From positions 1 to 64,000 of the forward strand of contig NZ_CANLOB010000016.1 in NCBI RefSeq assembly GCF_947492815.1: 64,000 bases of DNA, given 5' to 3'. Made by a program: the position numbers and the translations under genes. The DNA comes from an uncultured Dokdonia sp. Its GTDB lineage: Bacteria; Bacteroidota; Bacteroidia; Flavobacteriales; Flavobacteriaceae. The notes under the pieces are model-generated. The model made no database searches. It saw only the letters and a program-made list of their open reading frames with translations, and was not told the DNA's origin. This document shows, piece by piece, positions 17,455-26,955 of this stretch (position 1 is its first letter; each line of letters starts with the position of its first letter).

Positions 17455-18759
17455 CTACTTTTTTCTAAAGTAAATAGAGATAGGCACCCCTGAAAAATCA
17501 TAGGTTTCTCTCAATTTATTTTCTAAAAACCTACGATAAGGTTCTTTAAGATATTGTGGTAAATTACAAAACAATGCAAACTGTGGTTGTGGCGTAGGCA
17601 ATTGCATACAATACTTGATCTTAATATACTTCCCTTTATAAGCTGGAGGGGGAAATGCTTCTATAAGCGGTAAAAAGAAATCGTTTAATTCACTTGTTTT
17701 TAAACGACGTGTTTTGTTCTCATAGACTTGAACTGCAGTTTCTATCGCTTTAAAAATACGCTGTTTATTAAGTACAGAAATAAAAACAATAGGTACATCT
17801 GTAAAAGGTTCTATTTCTTGACGAATTTGCTTTTCAAAAGCTTTCATTGTCTTTGTATCCTTCTCGATCAAATCCCATTTATTCACAAGAATGACAATTC
17901 CTTTTCTATTACGTTCTGCTAGCCAAAATATATTTTGAACTTGCCCATCAAAACCTCGAGTGGCATCTACAACTACCAAACACACATCTGCATGTTCTAT
18001 AGCTCGTACACTACGCATTACAGAATAAAATTCTAAATCTTCTTTTACTTTTGATTTACGACGTATTCCTGCTGTATCTACAAGATTAAACTCAAAACCA
18101 AAACGATTGTATTTTGTATCTATTGAGTCTCTAGTAGTCCCTGCAATATCTGTAACAATATAACGATCCTCACCTATAAGAGCATTTATAAAGCTTGACT
18201 TTCCAGCATTTGGACGTCCTACTACAGCAAAACGAGGAAGCTCATTTTCTTCTTCTTCCTCTTTTTCTGGGAGTGCTTCTACAACAGCATCAAGCAAATC
18301 TCCCGTTCCACTACCATTAGTAGCAGCAATTGTAAAGAAATCTCCTAATCCTAAGTTATAAAACTCTACAGCATCTTCGGCACGCTTATTATTATCTACT
18401 TTATTTACTGTAAGAAAAACAGGCTTTTTCACTTTACGAAGTAAGCTCGCTACCTCTTCATCCATTCCTGTGATTCCATTTTCTACATCTACCATAAATA
18501 TGATCGCATCAGCTTCGTCAATAGCAAGTTCTACTTGTTTATCGATTTCTGCTTCAAAGACATCATCACTACCTATCACATATCCACCAGTATCAATCAC
18601 AGTAAATTCACGACCATTCCAATCTGTTTTACCATAATGTCTATCTCTTGTCACACCACTTACGGCATCTACAATCGCCTCACGACGTTGAATTAATCGA
18701 TTAAAAAAAGTAGATTTACCTACATTTGGACGTCCTACTATAGCTACAATGGTACTCAT
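17455..18759 (-). CDS. der: Ribosome biogenesis GTPase Der (EngA)
   Basis: A 434-aa double GTPase needed for 50S subunit maturation. The first G domain has GRPNVGKST (8-16), DTGG and NKVD; the second has GRPNAGKSS (about 180), DTAG and NKWD. A C-terminal KH-like domain follows ([17 protein letters not shown]). Length and motif order are normal. A candidate -7 box lies 18 bp upstream. The gene at 16825 follows after only 3 bp, which makes an operon with the GldM-like protein. Confidence 0.98.
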   Translation of the reverse strand: MSTIVAIVGRPNVGKSTFFNRLIQRREAIVDAVSGVTRDRHYGKTDWNGREFTVIDTGGYVIGSDDVFEAEIDKQVELAIDEADAIIFMVDVENGITGMDEEVASLLRKVKKPVFLTVNKVDNNKRAEDAVEFYNLGLGDFFTIAATNGSGTGDLLDAVVEALPEKEEEEENELPRFAVVGRPNAGKSSFINALIGEDRYIVTDIAGTTRDSIDTKYNRFGFEFNLVDTAGIRRKSKVKEDLEFYSVMRSVRAIEHADVCLVVVDATRGFDGQVQNIFWLAERNRKGIVILVNKWDLIEKDTKTMKAFEKQIRQEIEPFTDVPIVFISVLNKQRIFKAIETAVQVYENKTRRLKTSELNDFFLPLIEAFPPPAYKGKYIKIKYCMQLPTPQPQFALFCNLPQYLKEPYRRFLENKLRETYDFSGVPISIYFRKK

Positions 18760-18776
18760 GGTATTAATTTAGGATG

Positions 18777-18784
18777 CAAAGATA
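18777..18784 (-). promoter_or_regulatory. Candidate -7 box TATCTTTG for der
   Basis: Exact TAnnTTTG match on the minus strand 18 bp before the der ATG. No TTG lies at the expected -33 spacing. Confidence 0.4.
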
Positions 18785-18881
18785 CGTTTAAAAGTATGAG
18801 TCTAGAAGTAAAATCAGCACACTCTACACTATCAAAACCATATAATTGTAAGCTTCGATAAAACCAAACCATTACCAACGC

Positions 18882-19085
18882 ATGACGCCAGTGCTTTTTC
18901 TTATAGGTATTACTGTTACAATCATTGGAACTCTTCCTCCTGAAGTTTCTAATCTTGCTGTTATAAAAACCACCATAAATGAGAATATAAAACAAGGTCT
19001 AAAAATAAGTTATGACACTGGCATGAGAGAAGTTATTCTTATTATCATTTCTGTTGTTCAGGCGGTAAAACTTACATTTCTTTAA
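18882..19085 (+). pseudogene. Internally deleted LysE-family paralogue
   Basis: A 67-codon open frame. Residues 1 to about 52 align with the start of the intact LysE gene 107 bp downstream (LPPEVSNLAVIKTTINENI versus VPPGASNLAVIKTTVKENI; LKISYDTGMREV versus LKISYGSGVGEV). The last 15 residues (IISVVQAVKLTFL) align with the last 15 of the intact protein (LSLIQTAKLLLF). The roughly 138 residues between are missing and the reading frame is kept. This is best read as a tandem duplicate that suffered an in-frame internal deletion. It could at most make a one- or two-helix peptide. Confidence 0.8.
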
Positions 19086-19161
19086 TAGCTCGCATGTATC
19101 AGATGATTACCAATTTTCATAAACTCTTTTCAATACTTCCCTAAGGGTTCTTTTTCTGTAA

Positions 19162-19175
19162 GCTTTCGCGAAAGC
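19162..19175. repeat. Exact palindrome core GCTTTCGCGAAAGC
   Basis: Family member in the 5' region of the LysE gene, ending 16 bp before its ATG (19192). Flanks are GTAA on the left and GTAC on the right. Confidence 0.95.
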
Positions 19176-19191
19176 GTACCACTAAGGATTT

Positions 19192-19809
19192 ATGATTTTA
19201 ACTATTTTTCTTATCGGTTTTTTTGCTACCATTGTAGGGGCTGTGCCTCCTGGAGCATCGAATCTTGCGGTTATTAAAACAACGGTAAAAGAAAATATAT
19301 ACCAGTCTTTAAAAATAAGTTATGGCTCAGGTGTAGGTGAAGTTTTACTCGCATTTACTGCTTTTTCATCAGGAATGGTTGTTCAAGAATTTTTTGCAAT
19401 GCACGTTTGGTTACAGTTTCTAATTGCTGGCGTTTTAGGTATTGCAGGCATCTATTTTATCAAAACAAAACAAATCGAAAAAAGAGATTCAAGAAAGTAT
19501 AGTTCAAAGTATCTAACTGGTTTTGCTTTAAGTGTTATCAACCCTCCAGTACTAATATATTGGGTTTTAGTTTTTTCGTTGTTGCGCACTTCATTTCACG
19601 TAGGATTAGAAGGTTCTTCATTTAATCTACTATTATTTTTCACAGGCGTATTTTTAGGAAAAGTGACTACTTTATATGGTTATGGAAAATTGGGAACTCG
19701 CATTCAAAAGAGAAAGTCAAATACAAATTCTAGCTCTCTTAATAGAATGATTGGCATTGTTCTGATTAGTTTATCACTAATACAAACAGCAAAACTCTTG
19801 CTATTTTAA
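19192..19809 (+). CDS. LysE/RhtB-family amino-acid exporter
   Basis: A 205-aa inner-membrane protein with about six helices. The family signature near the N-terminus is present as AVPPGASNLAVIKTTVKEN, and a second conserved segment, GFALSVINPPVLIYWVL, lies at about 112-128. LysE-type proteins export basic amino acids, homoserine or similar metabolites; the substrate is not readable here. A truncated duplicate lies just upstream and a TetR regulator 183 bp downstream. The dispersed palindrome sits in its leader. It ends at TAA 19807-19809, followed by an 11-bp inverted repeat. Confidence 0.9.
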   Translation: MILTIFLIGFFATIVGAVPPGASNLAVIKTTVKENIYQSLKISYGSGVGEVLLAFTAFSSGMVVQEFFAMHVWLQFLIAGVLGIAGIYFIKTKQIEKRDSRKYSSKYLTGFALSVINPPVLIYWVLVFSLLRTSFHVGLEGSSFNLLLFFTGVFLGKVTTLYGYGKLGTRIQKRKSNTNSSSLNRMIGIVLISLSLIQTAKLLLF

Positions 19810-19841
19810 ACTTCTAAGAGATTTTTTCTTCAAAAAAGATT

Positions 19842-19867
19842 AGTTTTTTACCTGTTGGTAAAAAACT
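19842..19867. promoter_or_regulatory. 11-bp perfect inverted repeat between lysE-like and tetR-like genes
   Basis: AGTTTTTTACC (19842-19852), loop TGTT, GGTAAAAAACT (19857-19867). No T-run follows on the plus strand, so it is not a standard terminator. Its placement 126 bp before the TetR-type gene makes an operator possible. Confidence 0.45.
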
Positions 19868-19992
19868 GAAAACCAATATGTACCGTCACCTCAAAGGTCA
19901 TTAGCAAAATAACACTTCAAGATTTTTATCTAAAACTAAAAATAATGCATTAAAAATTCTTTATCTTGAAGATATCTAAACAACCCTAAGTT

Positions 19993-20565
19993 ATGATCAT
20001 GGAAACGAACTCTGTACGTCAAGCCATCATTAACAATGCCTCTGATCTTTTTTATAAAAATGGATATAATAATACAGAAGTTAGTGAAATAGCAGCTTCT
20101 TCTGGCGTATCTGAAACAATACTTTTCAAACATTTTGAGACAAAAGAAGAGATATGTATTGCACACTTACGACATCGTAATGAAGAGTTTTCTAAACAAG
20201 TAATGGCATATGTAGAGCAAGCTCCTTCAGGAAAGGAAAAAGTAATGGCTATTTTTCATTATTTAGAGCTTTTTTACCAAATGAAAGATTTTAATGGATG
20301 TTGGTCTATTAAAGTGTTTTCAGAAGTTCCTATGTCTAATACACTTATTAAAAATGAAGTTCAATCTCAAAAAAATGGACTTATTAACTATATTGAAATG
20401 CTTTTAGCAGAAAATATTATAGTTGATAATCCTGATGAAGATTACAAAGTATTAGCTCAAAAAATATATCTACTCTTAGAAGGTGCCGTAGCACAAAGTA
20501 ACCTTCATAAAAAAGAGTGGCCCATCACACTAGCAAAAGAAATGTGCTATACATTATTTAAATAG
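19993..20565 (+). CDS. TetR/AcrR-family transcriptional regulator
   Basis: A 190-aa repressor-type protein. The N-terminal helix-turn-helix reads LFYKNGYNNTEVSEIAASSGVSETILFKHFETKEEI (about 16-51), which is the full TetR_N pattern. The C-terminal ligand-binding helices (about 60-190) are unassigned. An alternative ATG lies two codons in (19999). Downstream of a LysE exporter, it is a plausible regulator of that gene, with the inverted repeat at 19842-19867 as a candidate binding site. This is inference from adjacency. It is convergent with the DUF2797 gene. Confidence 0.92.
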   Translation: MIMETNSVRQAIINNASDLFYKNGYNNTEVSEIAASSGVSETILFKHFETKEEICIAHLRHRNEEFSKQVMAYVEQAPSGKEKVMAIFHYLELFYQMKDFNGCWSIKVFSEVPMSNTLIKNEVQSQKNGLINYIEMLLAENIIVDNPDEDYKVLAQKIYLLLEGAVAQSNLHKKEWPITLAKEMCYTLFK

Positions 20566-20594
20566 GCACTCTTTTGCAAAAAACTCTCTAAAAA

Positions 20595-21389
20595 TCATAG
20601 AAGCGAGATACGCACAACATATCCTTCCCAACTACGCACATTAAATACTGTATCATCTTCAAAAATAAGGTACTGCCCTTTTACTCCTTTTAAAACACCT
20701 TCATACGCAGGGGTTTTATCTAGATTTAATGTTTTTAATTTTTCAGGATATTTTGATACTGGAAAATGAATATGTGTTTCATCATTATCTGCAATAAAAT
20801 AAGATTTTGCTTCTTCTGGAATATATTCTTTTAATGCTTCTCGATGTTCTATTAAGTTAACATCTTCTATATCATTCTTAAGCATTTTACGCCAGTTGGT
20901 CTTATCAGAAACATACTCTTTTAGCGCTATTTCTGTAATTCCTGCAAGATAACGATTAGGCACCTCTACAATTTCTAATGCCTCATGAGCACCTTGATCA
21001 ATCCATCGGGTAGGAACCTGTGTTTTTCTAGTAACACCTACTTTTACATTACTTGAATTTGCTAAGTATACAATATGCGGTTGTAATTGTGCTTTCTTTT
21101 CATAATCAAGATCTCGATCTTCTATCCCCAAATGTGCTTTAGATAGTTCAGGTTTCATAATCCAATCTGCTGCTTGTGGTACTTTATAAAAATCATCATA
21201 ACAGTACCCTTGCCTATATATTTTTTTATTCTCCCCACAAGCAAGGCATTGGTACCCAATAAATTCTATATGCATTCTTTTATCAATAAGTTGATTTACA
21301 TGTAAAAACTCACTACCCATTATTAAATAATAATTTACTGGGTTTGTATTTTCAGTTTGCATTTTTTTTAGAACTCCCTGGTATTGCAT
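20595..21389 (-). CDS. DUF2797 family protein
   Basis: A 264-aa cytosolic protein. The N-terminal region has a possible zinc site (CLACGENKKIYRQGYCYDD, about 52-70). The central segment HIVYLANSSNVKVGVTRKTQVPTRWIDQGAHEA is the family hallmark and resembles a GIY-YIG nuclease-like fold. The C-terminal domain (about 215-264) reads like a small beta barrel (VLKGVKGQYLIFEDDTVFNVRSWEGYVV). The biochemical role of DUF2797 is not established to my knowledge. It is divergent from the GH3 gene, with a 97-bp shared upstream region holding a 19-bp palindrome. Confidence 0.88.
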   Translation of the reverse strand: MQYQGVLKKMQTENTNPVNYYLIMGSEFLHVNQLIDKRMHIEFIGYQCLACGENKKIYRQGYCYDDFYKVPQAADWIMKPELSKAHLGIEDRDLDYEKKAQLQPHIVYLANSSNVKVGVTRKTQVPTRWIDQGAHEALEIVEVPNRYLAGITEIALKEYVSDKTNWRKMLKNDIEDVNLIEHREALKEYIPEEAKSYFIADNDETHIHFPVSKYPEKLKTLNLDKTPAYEGVLKGVKGQYLIFEDDTVFNVRSWEGYVVRISLL

Positions 21390-21428
21390 GCTATTTTATA
21401 GTGTTTTAACTTTATAGAATTTAGGAAA

Positions 21429-21447
21429 AAAAGCTAAATTAGCTTTT
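21429..21447. promoter_or_regulatory. 19-bp palindrome in a divergent promoter region
   Basis: AAAAGCTAA, central A, TTAGCTTTT, between the divergent DUF2797 and GH3 genes. It could be an operator site, or chance in AT-rich DNA. Confidence 0.35.
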
Positions 21448-21486
21448 GAGATCTCCACTATAGATCGTCGTAAATATACCAACTTT

Positions 21487-23001
21487 ATGCCTATACCTCT
21501 AGTACATTCTATTGCTTCTTGGTTTTTAAAAAAGCGTATTCATCAAATGGAGCTTTTTTTAAAATACCCTAATGAAGTACAGCATGAATTACTACATCAA
21601 CTTATTGATAAAGCAAAAGACACCGAAATAGGCAAAAAATATGGATTTCACGAATTAAAAAATTATGACAAATTTGCTAAACGTGTTCCTATATCTTCCT
21701 ACGAAAATGTACAACCCTTTATAGAACGTAGTAGAAAAGGAGAAAATAATATCTTATGGCCTACTCCTATCAAATGGTTTGCTCAAAGTAGCGGTACTAC
21801 TAATGCGAGAAGTAAGTATATCCCCGTAAGTTCAGAGTCTCTTGAAGATTGTCACTATGCCGCTAGTAAAGATTTACTATGTATGTATCTTAATAACAAT
21901 GAAGATTCACAATTATTTTCTGGTAAAGGACTTCGTTTAGGAGGAAGTAAAGAACTTTATGAAAATAATGGCACTGTATACGGTGACTTATCTGCTATTC
22001 TAATAGATAATATGCCTTTCTGGGCAGAATTGAGTAGTACACCCAATAGTGACATCTCATTAATGAGTGACTGGGAAGTAAAAATGCAAGCTATTGTAGA
22101 CGAAACCATACAAACAAATGTCACTAGTTTAGCAGGAGTCCCTTCTTGGATGCTTGTCTTACTCAATAATGTACTTGAAACCACAGGAAAAGAAAGTCTA
22201 TTTGAAGTTTGGCCTAATCTTGAAGTCTATTTTCATGGAGGCGTAAGCTTTGAACCATATGTTGATCAATACAAACAACTACTCCCCAAAAATTCTTTTA
22301 AGTATTATGAAATTTATAATGCTTCAGAAGGCTTTTTTGCTATTCAGGACCAAAATAACAGTAAGGATCTTTTACTAATGCTAGACTATGGTATTTTTTA
22401 TGAATTTATACCTATGAATACTTATGGTACGGCATCACAAAAAATTATTCCCTTAGCTGAAGTTGAAGTAAACAAAAATTATGCTGTTGTTATTACTACA
22501 AATGCTGGTTTATGGCGTTATAAAATAGGAGACACTGTACGGTTTACCTCTATTAGTCCTTATCGCATACGTGTAAGTGGACGTACAAAACATCATATTA
22601 ATGTTTTTGGAGAAGAGCTTATTATTGAAAACGCAGATGTTGCTCTAGGTATTGCTGCTAAAGAAACTTATAGTGAAATTAAAGATTATACAGCAGCGCC
22701 TATATTCATGAAAGGCAAAGAAAAAGGAGCTCATGAATGGATTATAGAATTTAAAAATGCCCCTAAGAATATTGAAGATTTTAATATAAAGTTTGATAAT
22801 GCCCTACGAGCTGTAAATAGTGATTATGATGCTAAACGTTTTAATAACACTACACTCAATGCGCCTGTAATACATATTGCTAGAAAACACCTGTTTTACG
22901 ATTGGCTTAAAGAAAACAATAAATTAGGAGGACAACACAAAGTACCTAGGCTTTCTAATAAAAGAGACTTTGTAGAAGAGCTTTCAAAGCTTAACAAATA
23001 G
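21487..23001 (+). CDS. GH3-family acyl-adenylate/amido-synthetase-like protein
   Basis: A 504-aa member of the GH3 (auxin-responsive promoter) family within the ANL adenylating superfamily. The nucleotide motif WFAQSSGTTNARSKYIPVS has SSGTT at 101-105. The second motif is YNASEGFF (about 277) and the third is WRYKIGDTVRF (about 340), followed by the hinge-type VSGRTKHHINVFGEEL. Plant GH3 enzymes join amino acids to hormones; bacterial ones are widespread in Bacteroidetes with unknown substrates. It is a single gene, with no neighbour suggesting a pathway. Confidence 0.9.
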   Translation: MPIPLVHSIASWFLKKRIHQMELFLKYPNEVQHELLHQLIDKAKDTEIGKKYGFHELKNYDKFAKRVPISSYENVQPFIERSRKGENNILWPTPIKWFAQSSGTTNARSKYIPVSSESLEDCHYAASKDLLCMYLNNNEDSQLFSGKGLRLGGSKELYENNGTVYGDLSAILIDNMPFWAELSSTPNSDISLMSDWEVKMQAIVDETIQTNVTSLAGVPSWMLVLLNNVLETTGKESLFEVWPNLEVYFHGGVSFEPYVDQYKQLLPKNSFKYYEIYNASEGFFAIQDQNNSKDLLLMLDYGIFYEFIPMNTYGTASQKIIPLAEVEVNKNYAVVITTNAGLWRYKIGDTVRFTSISPYRIRVSGRTKHHINVFGEELIIENADVALGIAAKETYSEIKDYTAAPIFMKGKEKGAHEWIIEFKNAPKNIEDFNIKFDNALRAVNSDYDAKRFNNTTLNAPVIHIARKHLFYDWLKENNKLGGQHKVPRLSNKRDFVEELSKLNK

Positions 23002-23209
23002 CCTTAATAGCGCTTCTATTTTTACAAGTAATATTCACTTTTTACTAAAAATCCACAACTTTATTACGGATTAACAAGAATAATATCTGCATTTTAACGA
23101 TTATAACAGTCTTCTCATCTAAAACTTGTCAAAAAGTTTTTTAATCAACAACTCCCCTTCTATTTTAGCCGAAGTAAAGACCCCAAGTCATTTATAAAAT
23201 TAGATTATA

Positions 23210-24820
23210 ATGAAGTTATTAGTTAATACAATTTTTGCACTTTTCCTTGTATATCAGATACAAGCACAAGGGTCATTAAATTCTAATCAAGAGATTGCGT
23301 CTTTAGACCAAGAGATAACCATTACAGATTCCAATCCTAACATAGGAAACAATGGTTTTAAATTTGAAACATTCACTACAGGAATCAATTCTAAATATTC
23401 AGATTATGGAGTTGGTTTTTACAAAGAAAAATTTATTTCTTTTTCTGCTAGAAAAATTGGAGCATTAGCAAAAATAGATCCTAATACAAAAGAACCATAT
23501 ACGAAGTTATATTGTTCAGACATTACGTATGAGTGGGATTTACGACGTCCTTTATTATTCTCTCATATCCTTAATAAAGGAGAAAATCTTGGAACTATTT
23601 CTTTTTCAAAAGAGGGAGATAGAATTTATTTTTCTAAGAGTATGGAAGGAGATTCTCAAAAATTTCAACTTTATACAGCTATCATGAACCCTAACAGAGA
23701 GGGAGAATGGATTAATATTACTGCTTTACCTTTTAATGACAGTTCTTATTCTATAGAGAACCCGCATTTAAGTAAAGATGGAAAAACACTTTATTTTTCT
23801 TCTAACATGCCAGAATCAATTGGTGGGTATGATATTTTTAAGGTAGCGGTAAATGATGATAAATCGTATGGTCCTGTAGAGCGTATAGAAGGCTCTGTAA
23901 ATACCGTATTAGACGAAAAATTCCCACACACTTCACTAGATAAAAAATATCTTTACTTCTCATCTAACGGACATAATAGTATCGGAGGATTTGATATTTT
24001 TAGGTCTAGAAATACGGAATTAAATTATGTTGCAACCCGTAACCTAGGTAATACGATCAACTCTACTAAAGATGAAATTGCCTATATCCCAGCTACAGAA
24101 ACTGTAGGGTATTTTACATCAGACAGAGAAGGTGGTAAAGGGGGCTATGACATCTATAAAATACGCGAGTATATTGTAGATCAAAATGTTGCTGGAGTTG
24201 TACGTGATACAGAAACACAAATCCCATTAGCAGATGCTACTATTGTATTATTAGATGCTAACGGTGAAGAAGTAGCTACGATGAGTTCTAATCAAGATGG
24301 AGAGTATCGTTTTTCTGTAGATGCATTCCTGGATTATACGATCCTAGCTTATAAAGAAGGATTTGAGCGTAACTCAACTTCTTTTGACACGAACACAAAC
24401 CTAGTCCCTACATTTGAGACAGATATTACACTTGACGCTAAAGCTGCTGAAATTGTAGAAACAGAAGAGAAAGCATTTATAAAAATAGATAACATTCTAT
24501 TTGACTTCAATAGTGATCAAATCAAAGATATTTCTACAATAACACTTAACACAGTTGTTACAACGTTAACAAGAAATCCTGACATCAGAATTGATATCAA
24601 AGCACACACAGATATTCAGGGTAGTAACGCTTATAATTTAAAACTCTCTAAAAAGAGAGCTGCTTCTGCAATGAATTATTTATTAAGCAAGGGAATCTCT
24701 AAAGATCGTCTTACTTCAGAAGGGTATGGAGAATCTCAACCATTAATAGACTGTATAACTTGTGACGATACGCAACACGAAATGAATCGCCGTGTAGAAT
24801 TCATTATTGTAAGAGATTAA
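23210..24820 (+). CDS. OmpA-family protein with PD40 propeller and carboxypeptidase-regulatory domain
   Basis: A 536-aa exported protein. In order: signal peptide (1 to about 20); WD40-like PD40 beta-propeller repeats (about 100-320; YFSSNMPESIGGYDIF, YFSSNGHNSIGGFDIF and YFTSDREGGKGGYDIY are three blades); a CarboxypepD_reg-like domain (about 325-412); and an OmpA C-terminal peptidoglycan-binding domain (about 420-536) with IKAHTDIQGS and NRRVEFIIV. The layout resembles PorE-type periplasmic proteins but lacks their N-terminal TPRs. In Bacteroidetes such proteins often partner PorP/SprF proteins; none is adjacent. It is convergent with clpX across a shared terminator. Confidence 0.92.
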   Translation: MKLLVNTIFALFLVYQIQAQGSLNSNQEIASLDQEITITDSNPNIGNNGFKFETFTTGINSKYSDYGVGFYKEKFISFSARKIGALAKIDPNTKEPYTKLYCSDITYEWDLRRPLLFSHILNKGENLGTISFSKEGDRIYFSKSMEGDSQKFQLYTAIMNPNREGEWINITALPFNDSSYSIENPHLSKDGKTLYFSSNMPESIGGYDIFKVAVNDDKSYGPVERIEGSVNTVLDEKFPHTSLDKKYLYFSSNGHNSIGGFDIFRSRNTELNYVATRNLGNTINSTKDEIAYIPATETVGYFTSDREGGKGGYDIYKIREYIVDQNVAGVVRDTETQIPLADATIVLLDANGEEVATMSSNQDGEYRFSVDAFLDYTILAYKEGFERNSTSFDTNTNLVPTFETDITLDAKAAEIVETEEKAFIKIDNILFDFNSDQIKDISTITLNTVVTTLTRNPDIRIDIKAHTDIQGSNAYNLKLSKKRAASAMNYLLSKGISKDRLTSEGYGESQPLIDCITCDDTQHEMNRRVEFIIVRD

Positions 24821-24844
24821 GATATTTACAATTAACTTCAAACT

Positions 24845-24881
24845 AAAAAAGACCGTTACTATATTGAGTAACGGTCTTTTT
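24845..24881. terminator. Bidirectional intrinsic terminator
   Basis: Stem AAAAGACCGTTACT (24847-24860), loop ATATTG, AGTAACGGTCTTTT (24867-24880). A-runs and T-runs on both sides serve the convergent OmpA-type and clpX genes. Confidence 0.9.
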
Positions 24882-24903
24882 GCATTATATATATATAACC
24901 AAC

Positions 24904-26136
24904 TTAAGAAACTGCTTTGAGTTTCTTGAGCGTAGATTTATTGAGTTTTCCTTCTGCATATTCTTTGGTTACGATGAGCTCTTTTTCTGAAGAACTAGGC
25001 ATTTCAAACATAGCATCTGTTAATATAGCCTCACACAATGATCGTAAACCACGAGCGCCAAGTTTATATTCTATAGCTTTCTCAACTAAGTAGTCTAACG
25101 CATCGTCTGTAATGCTAAACTCTATATTATCCATTATAAACAGCTTCTTATACTGTTTTACAATAGCATTTTTAGGCTCTGTAAGAATAGCTCTGAGCGT
25201 TCCTTTATCTAAAGGATTCATATGTGTTAAAACAGGTAAACGACCTATAATTTCTGGAATAAGACCAAAATCTTTTAAATCTTTAGGTATAATATACTTC
25301 AGCATATTATCCAAATCCACCGCGTCTTCATTCTTACTAGCACTAAAGCCCATAGCTTGCATATTAAGACGTTTTGTGATATGTCTTTCTATACCATCGA
25401 AAGCTCCTCCTGCAATAAACAGAATATGCTCTGTATTTACTTCTATAAATTTTTGATCAGGATGCTTACGCCCTCCTTTAGGTGGTACATTTACAATAGT
25501 ACCCTCCAAAAGTTTTAATAACGCTTGTTGCACACCTTCTCCACTCACATCTCTTGTAATAGATGGATTATCACTTTTACGAGCTATTTTATCTATCTCA
25601 TCAATAAATACGATACCTCGCTGTGCTTTTTCTAAGTTATAATCTGCCGCTTGTAATAAACGCGTTAAAATACTCTCTACATCTTCTCCTACATATCCAG
25701 CCTCTGTAAGTACTGTAGCATCTACAATAGCCAATGGCACATTAAGCATTTTTGCTACTGTTTTAGCAATCAATGTTTTTCCTGTACCAGTTTGCCCAAC
25801 CATAACGATATTACTTTTCTGAATCTCGATATCGTCATCATCTTTAGGTTGCAATAAACGCTTATAATGATTATACACGGCAACAGCCATTACTTTTTTG
25901 GTATACTCTTGCCCTATTACGTACTCATCAAGAAATGTTTTAATTTCTTGTGGCTTTTTAAGCATAAGATCACCGTCAAGCTCGTTGGTTTCAACATCTT
26001 TTGACTCTTCAACCACGATACCATGAGCTTGCTCAATACATCGATCACAAATATGTGCATCTAATCCAGCAACCAGTAAGTTTGTCTCAGGTTTTTTTCT
26101 ACCACAAAACGAACATTCTAAATCTTCTTTTGCCAT
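24904..26136 (-). CDS. clpX: ClpX ATPase subunit of ClpXP protease
   Basis: A 410-aa AAA+ unfoldase. The N-terminal zinc-binding domain has C8, C11, C30 and C33. Walker A GQTGTGKT is at 114-121, Walker B IVFIDE at 175-180, the ClpP-docking loop reads MGFSA, and sensor 2 is GARGLRS. It unfolds tagged proteins and feeds them to ClpP. It is the last gene of the clpP-clpX pair; a 24-bp perfect palindrome separates the two genes. Length is normal. Confidence 0.99.
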   Translation of the reverse strand: MAKEDLECSFCGRKKPETNLLVAGLDAHICDRCIEQAHGIVVEESKDVETNELDGDLMLKKPQEIKTFLDEYVIGQEYTKKVMAVAVYNHYKRLLQPKDDDDIEIQKSNIVMVGQTGTGKTLIAKTVAKMLNVPLAIVDATVLTEAGYVGEDVESILTRLLQAADYNLEKAQRGIVFIDEIDKIARKSDNPSITRDVSGEGVQQALLKLLEGTIVNVPPKGGRKHPDQKFIEVNTEHILFIAGGAFDGIERHITKRLNMQAMGFSASKNEDAVDLDNMLKYIIPKDLKDFGLIPEIIGRLPVLTHMNPLDKGTLRAILTEPKNAIVKQYKKLFIMDNIEFSITDDALDYLVEKAIEYKLGARGLRSLCEAILTDAMFEMPSSSEKELIVTKEYAEGKLNKSTLKKLKAVS

Positions 26137-26160
26137 GTAAACTAACTATTGTTAATAAAT

Positions 26161-26184
26161 TATACGCTTTCGCGAAAGCGTATA
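26161..26184. repeat. Perfect 24-bp palindrome between clpP and clpX
   Basis: The longest perfect copy of the dispersed family in this window: core GCTTTCGCGAAAGC at 26166-26179, with arms extended by CG and TATA on each side. In the clpP-clpX transcript it would fold as a long uninterrupted hairpin 8 bp after the clpP stop. No T-run follows. Confidence 0.97.
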
Positions 26185-26191
26185 CCTAGAA

Positions 26192-26866
26192 TTAATCTCT
26201 TTTTAATATTTCGTCAATCATACCATATTCTAGCGCCTTATCTGCCTTCATCCAGTAATCACGATCACTATCTGCGTATACCTTATCATACTCTTGACCA
26301 GAATGCTTTGCTATAATTTTATAAAGCTCTTCTTTTAAGATTAAGATTTCTCTAGCGGTAATTTCAATATCAGTTGCCTGACCTTGCGCACCTCCCATAG
26401 GTTGATGAATCATTACTCTAGAATGAGGTAAACCACTGCGCTTGCCTTTTTCTCCTGCACATAGTAATACTGCCCCCATAGAAGCTGCCATTCCTGTACA
26501 TATTGTAGCAACATCTGGCTTTATAAACTGCATAGTATCATAAATACCTAGTCCAGCATATACACTTCCCCCTGGGGAATTAATATATATCTGAATGTCT
26601 TTATTAGCATCTGTACTTTCCAAAAATAACAACTGTGCCTGAACAATATTAGCCACTTGATCATTAATTCCCGTTCCTAAAAAGATAATACGATCCATCA
26701 TTAAACGAGAAAACACATCAAATATGGCAATATTCATTTGGCGTTCTTCTATGATATTTGGAGTAAGTCCAACTGGCATCATACTACTTACAATTTTTTC
26801 ATAGTAAGCAGAGTTAATTCCTTGGTCTTTAATTGCAAAATTTTTAAACTCTTTTCCGTAGTCCAT
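26192..26866 (-). CDS. clpP: ClpP protease subunit
   Basis: A 224-aa serine peptidase forming the ClpP tetradecamer. The catalytic triad is S129 (GMAASMGAV), H154 (HSRVMIHQPMGG) and D198 (DSDRDYW). The oxyanion glycines are in INSPGGSV. The N-terminal 30 residues are longer than in E. coli and typical of Bacteroidetes. An intrinsic terminator separates it from tig upstream, and it probably shares a transcript with clpX downstream. Confidence 0.99.
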   Translation of the reverse strand: MDYGKEFKNFAIKDQGINSAYYEKIVSSMMPVGLTPNIIEERQMNIAIFDVFSRLMMDRIIFLGTGINDQVANIVQAQLLFLESTDANKDIQIYINSPGGSVYAGLGIYDTMQFIKPDVATICTGMAASMGAVLLCAGEKGKRSGLPHSRVMIHQPMGGAQGQATDIEITAREILILKEELYKIIAKHSGQEYDKVYADSDRDYWMKADKALEYGMIDEILKRD

Positions 26867-26892
26867 ATATTATTAATACGATTTTTATATTA

Positions 26893-26924
26893 CAAAAAAA
26901 CGCTTTACTCCTAAAAGTAAAACG
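26893..26924 (-). terminator. Intrinsic terminator after tig
   Basis: On the minus strand, CGTTTTACT pairs with AGTAAAGCG (one G-U pair), followed by seven T's (complement of 26894-26900). It lies between the tig stop and the clpP start, so clpPX likely has its own promoter or depends on read-through. Confidence 0.75.
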
Positions 26925-26955
26925 CCTTAAAGATACTTATTTATAGACAAGTATT

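Noticed and set aside
18756..18995. 79-codon minus-strand open frame upstream of der
   Set aside because: It lies antisense to the deleted LysE copy and across the der promoter region; no motif and poor composition.
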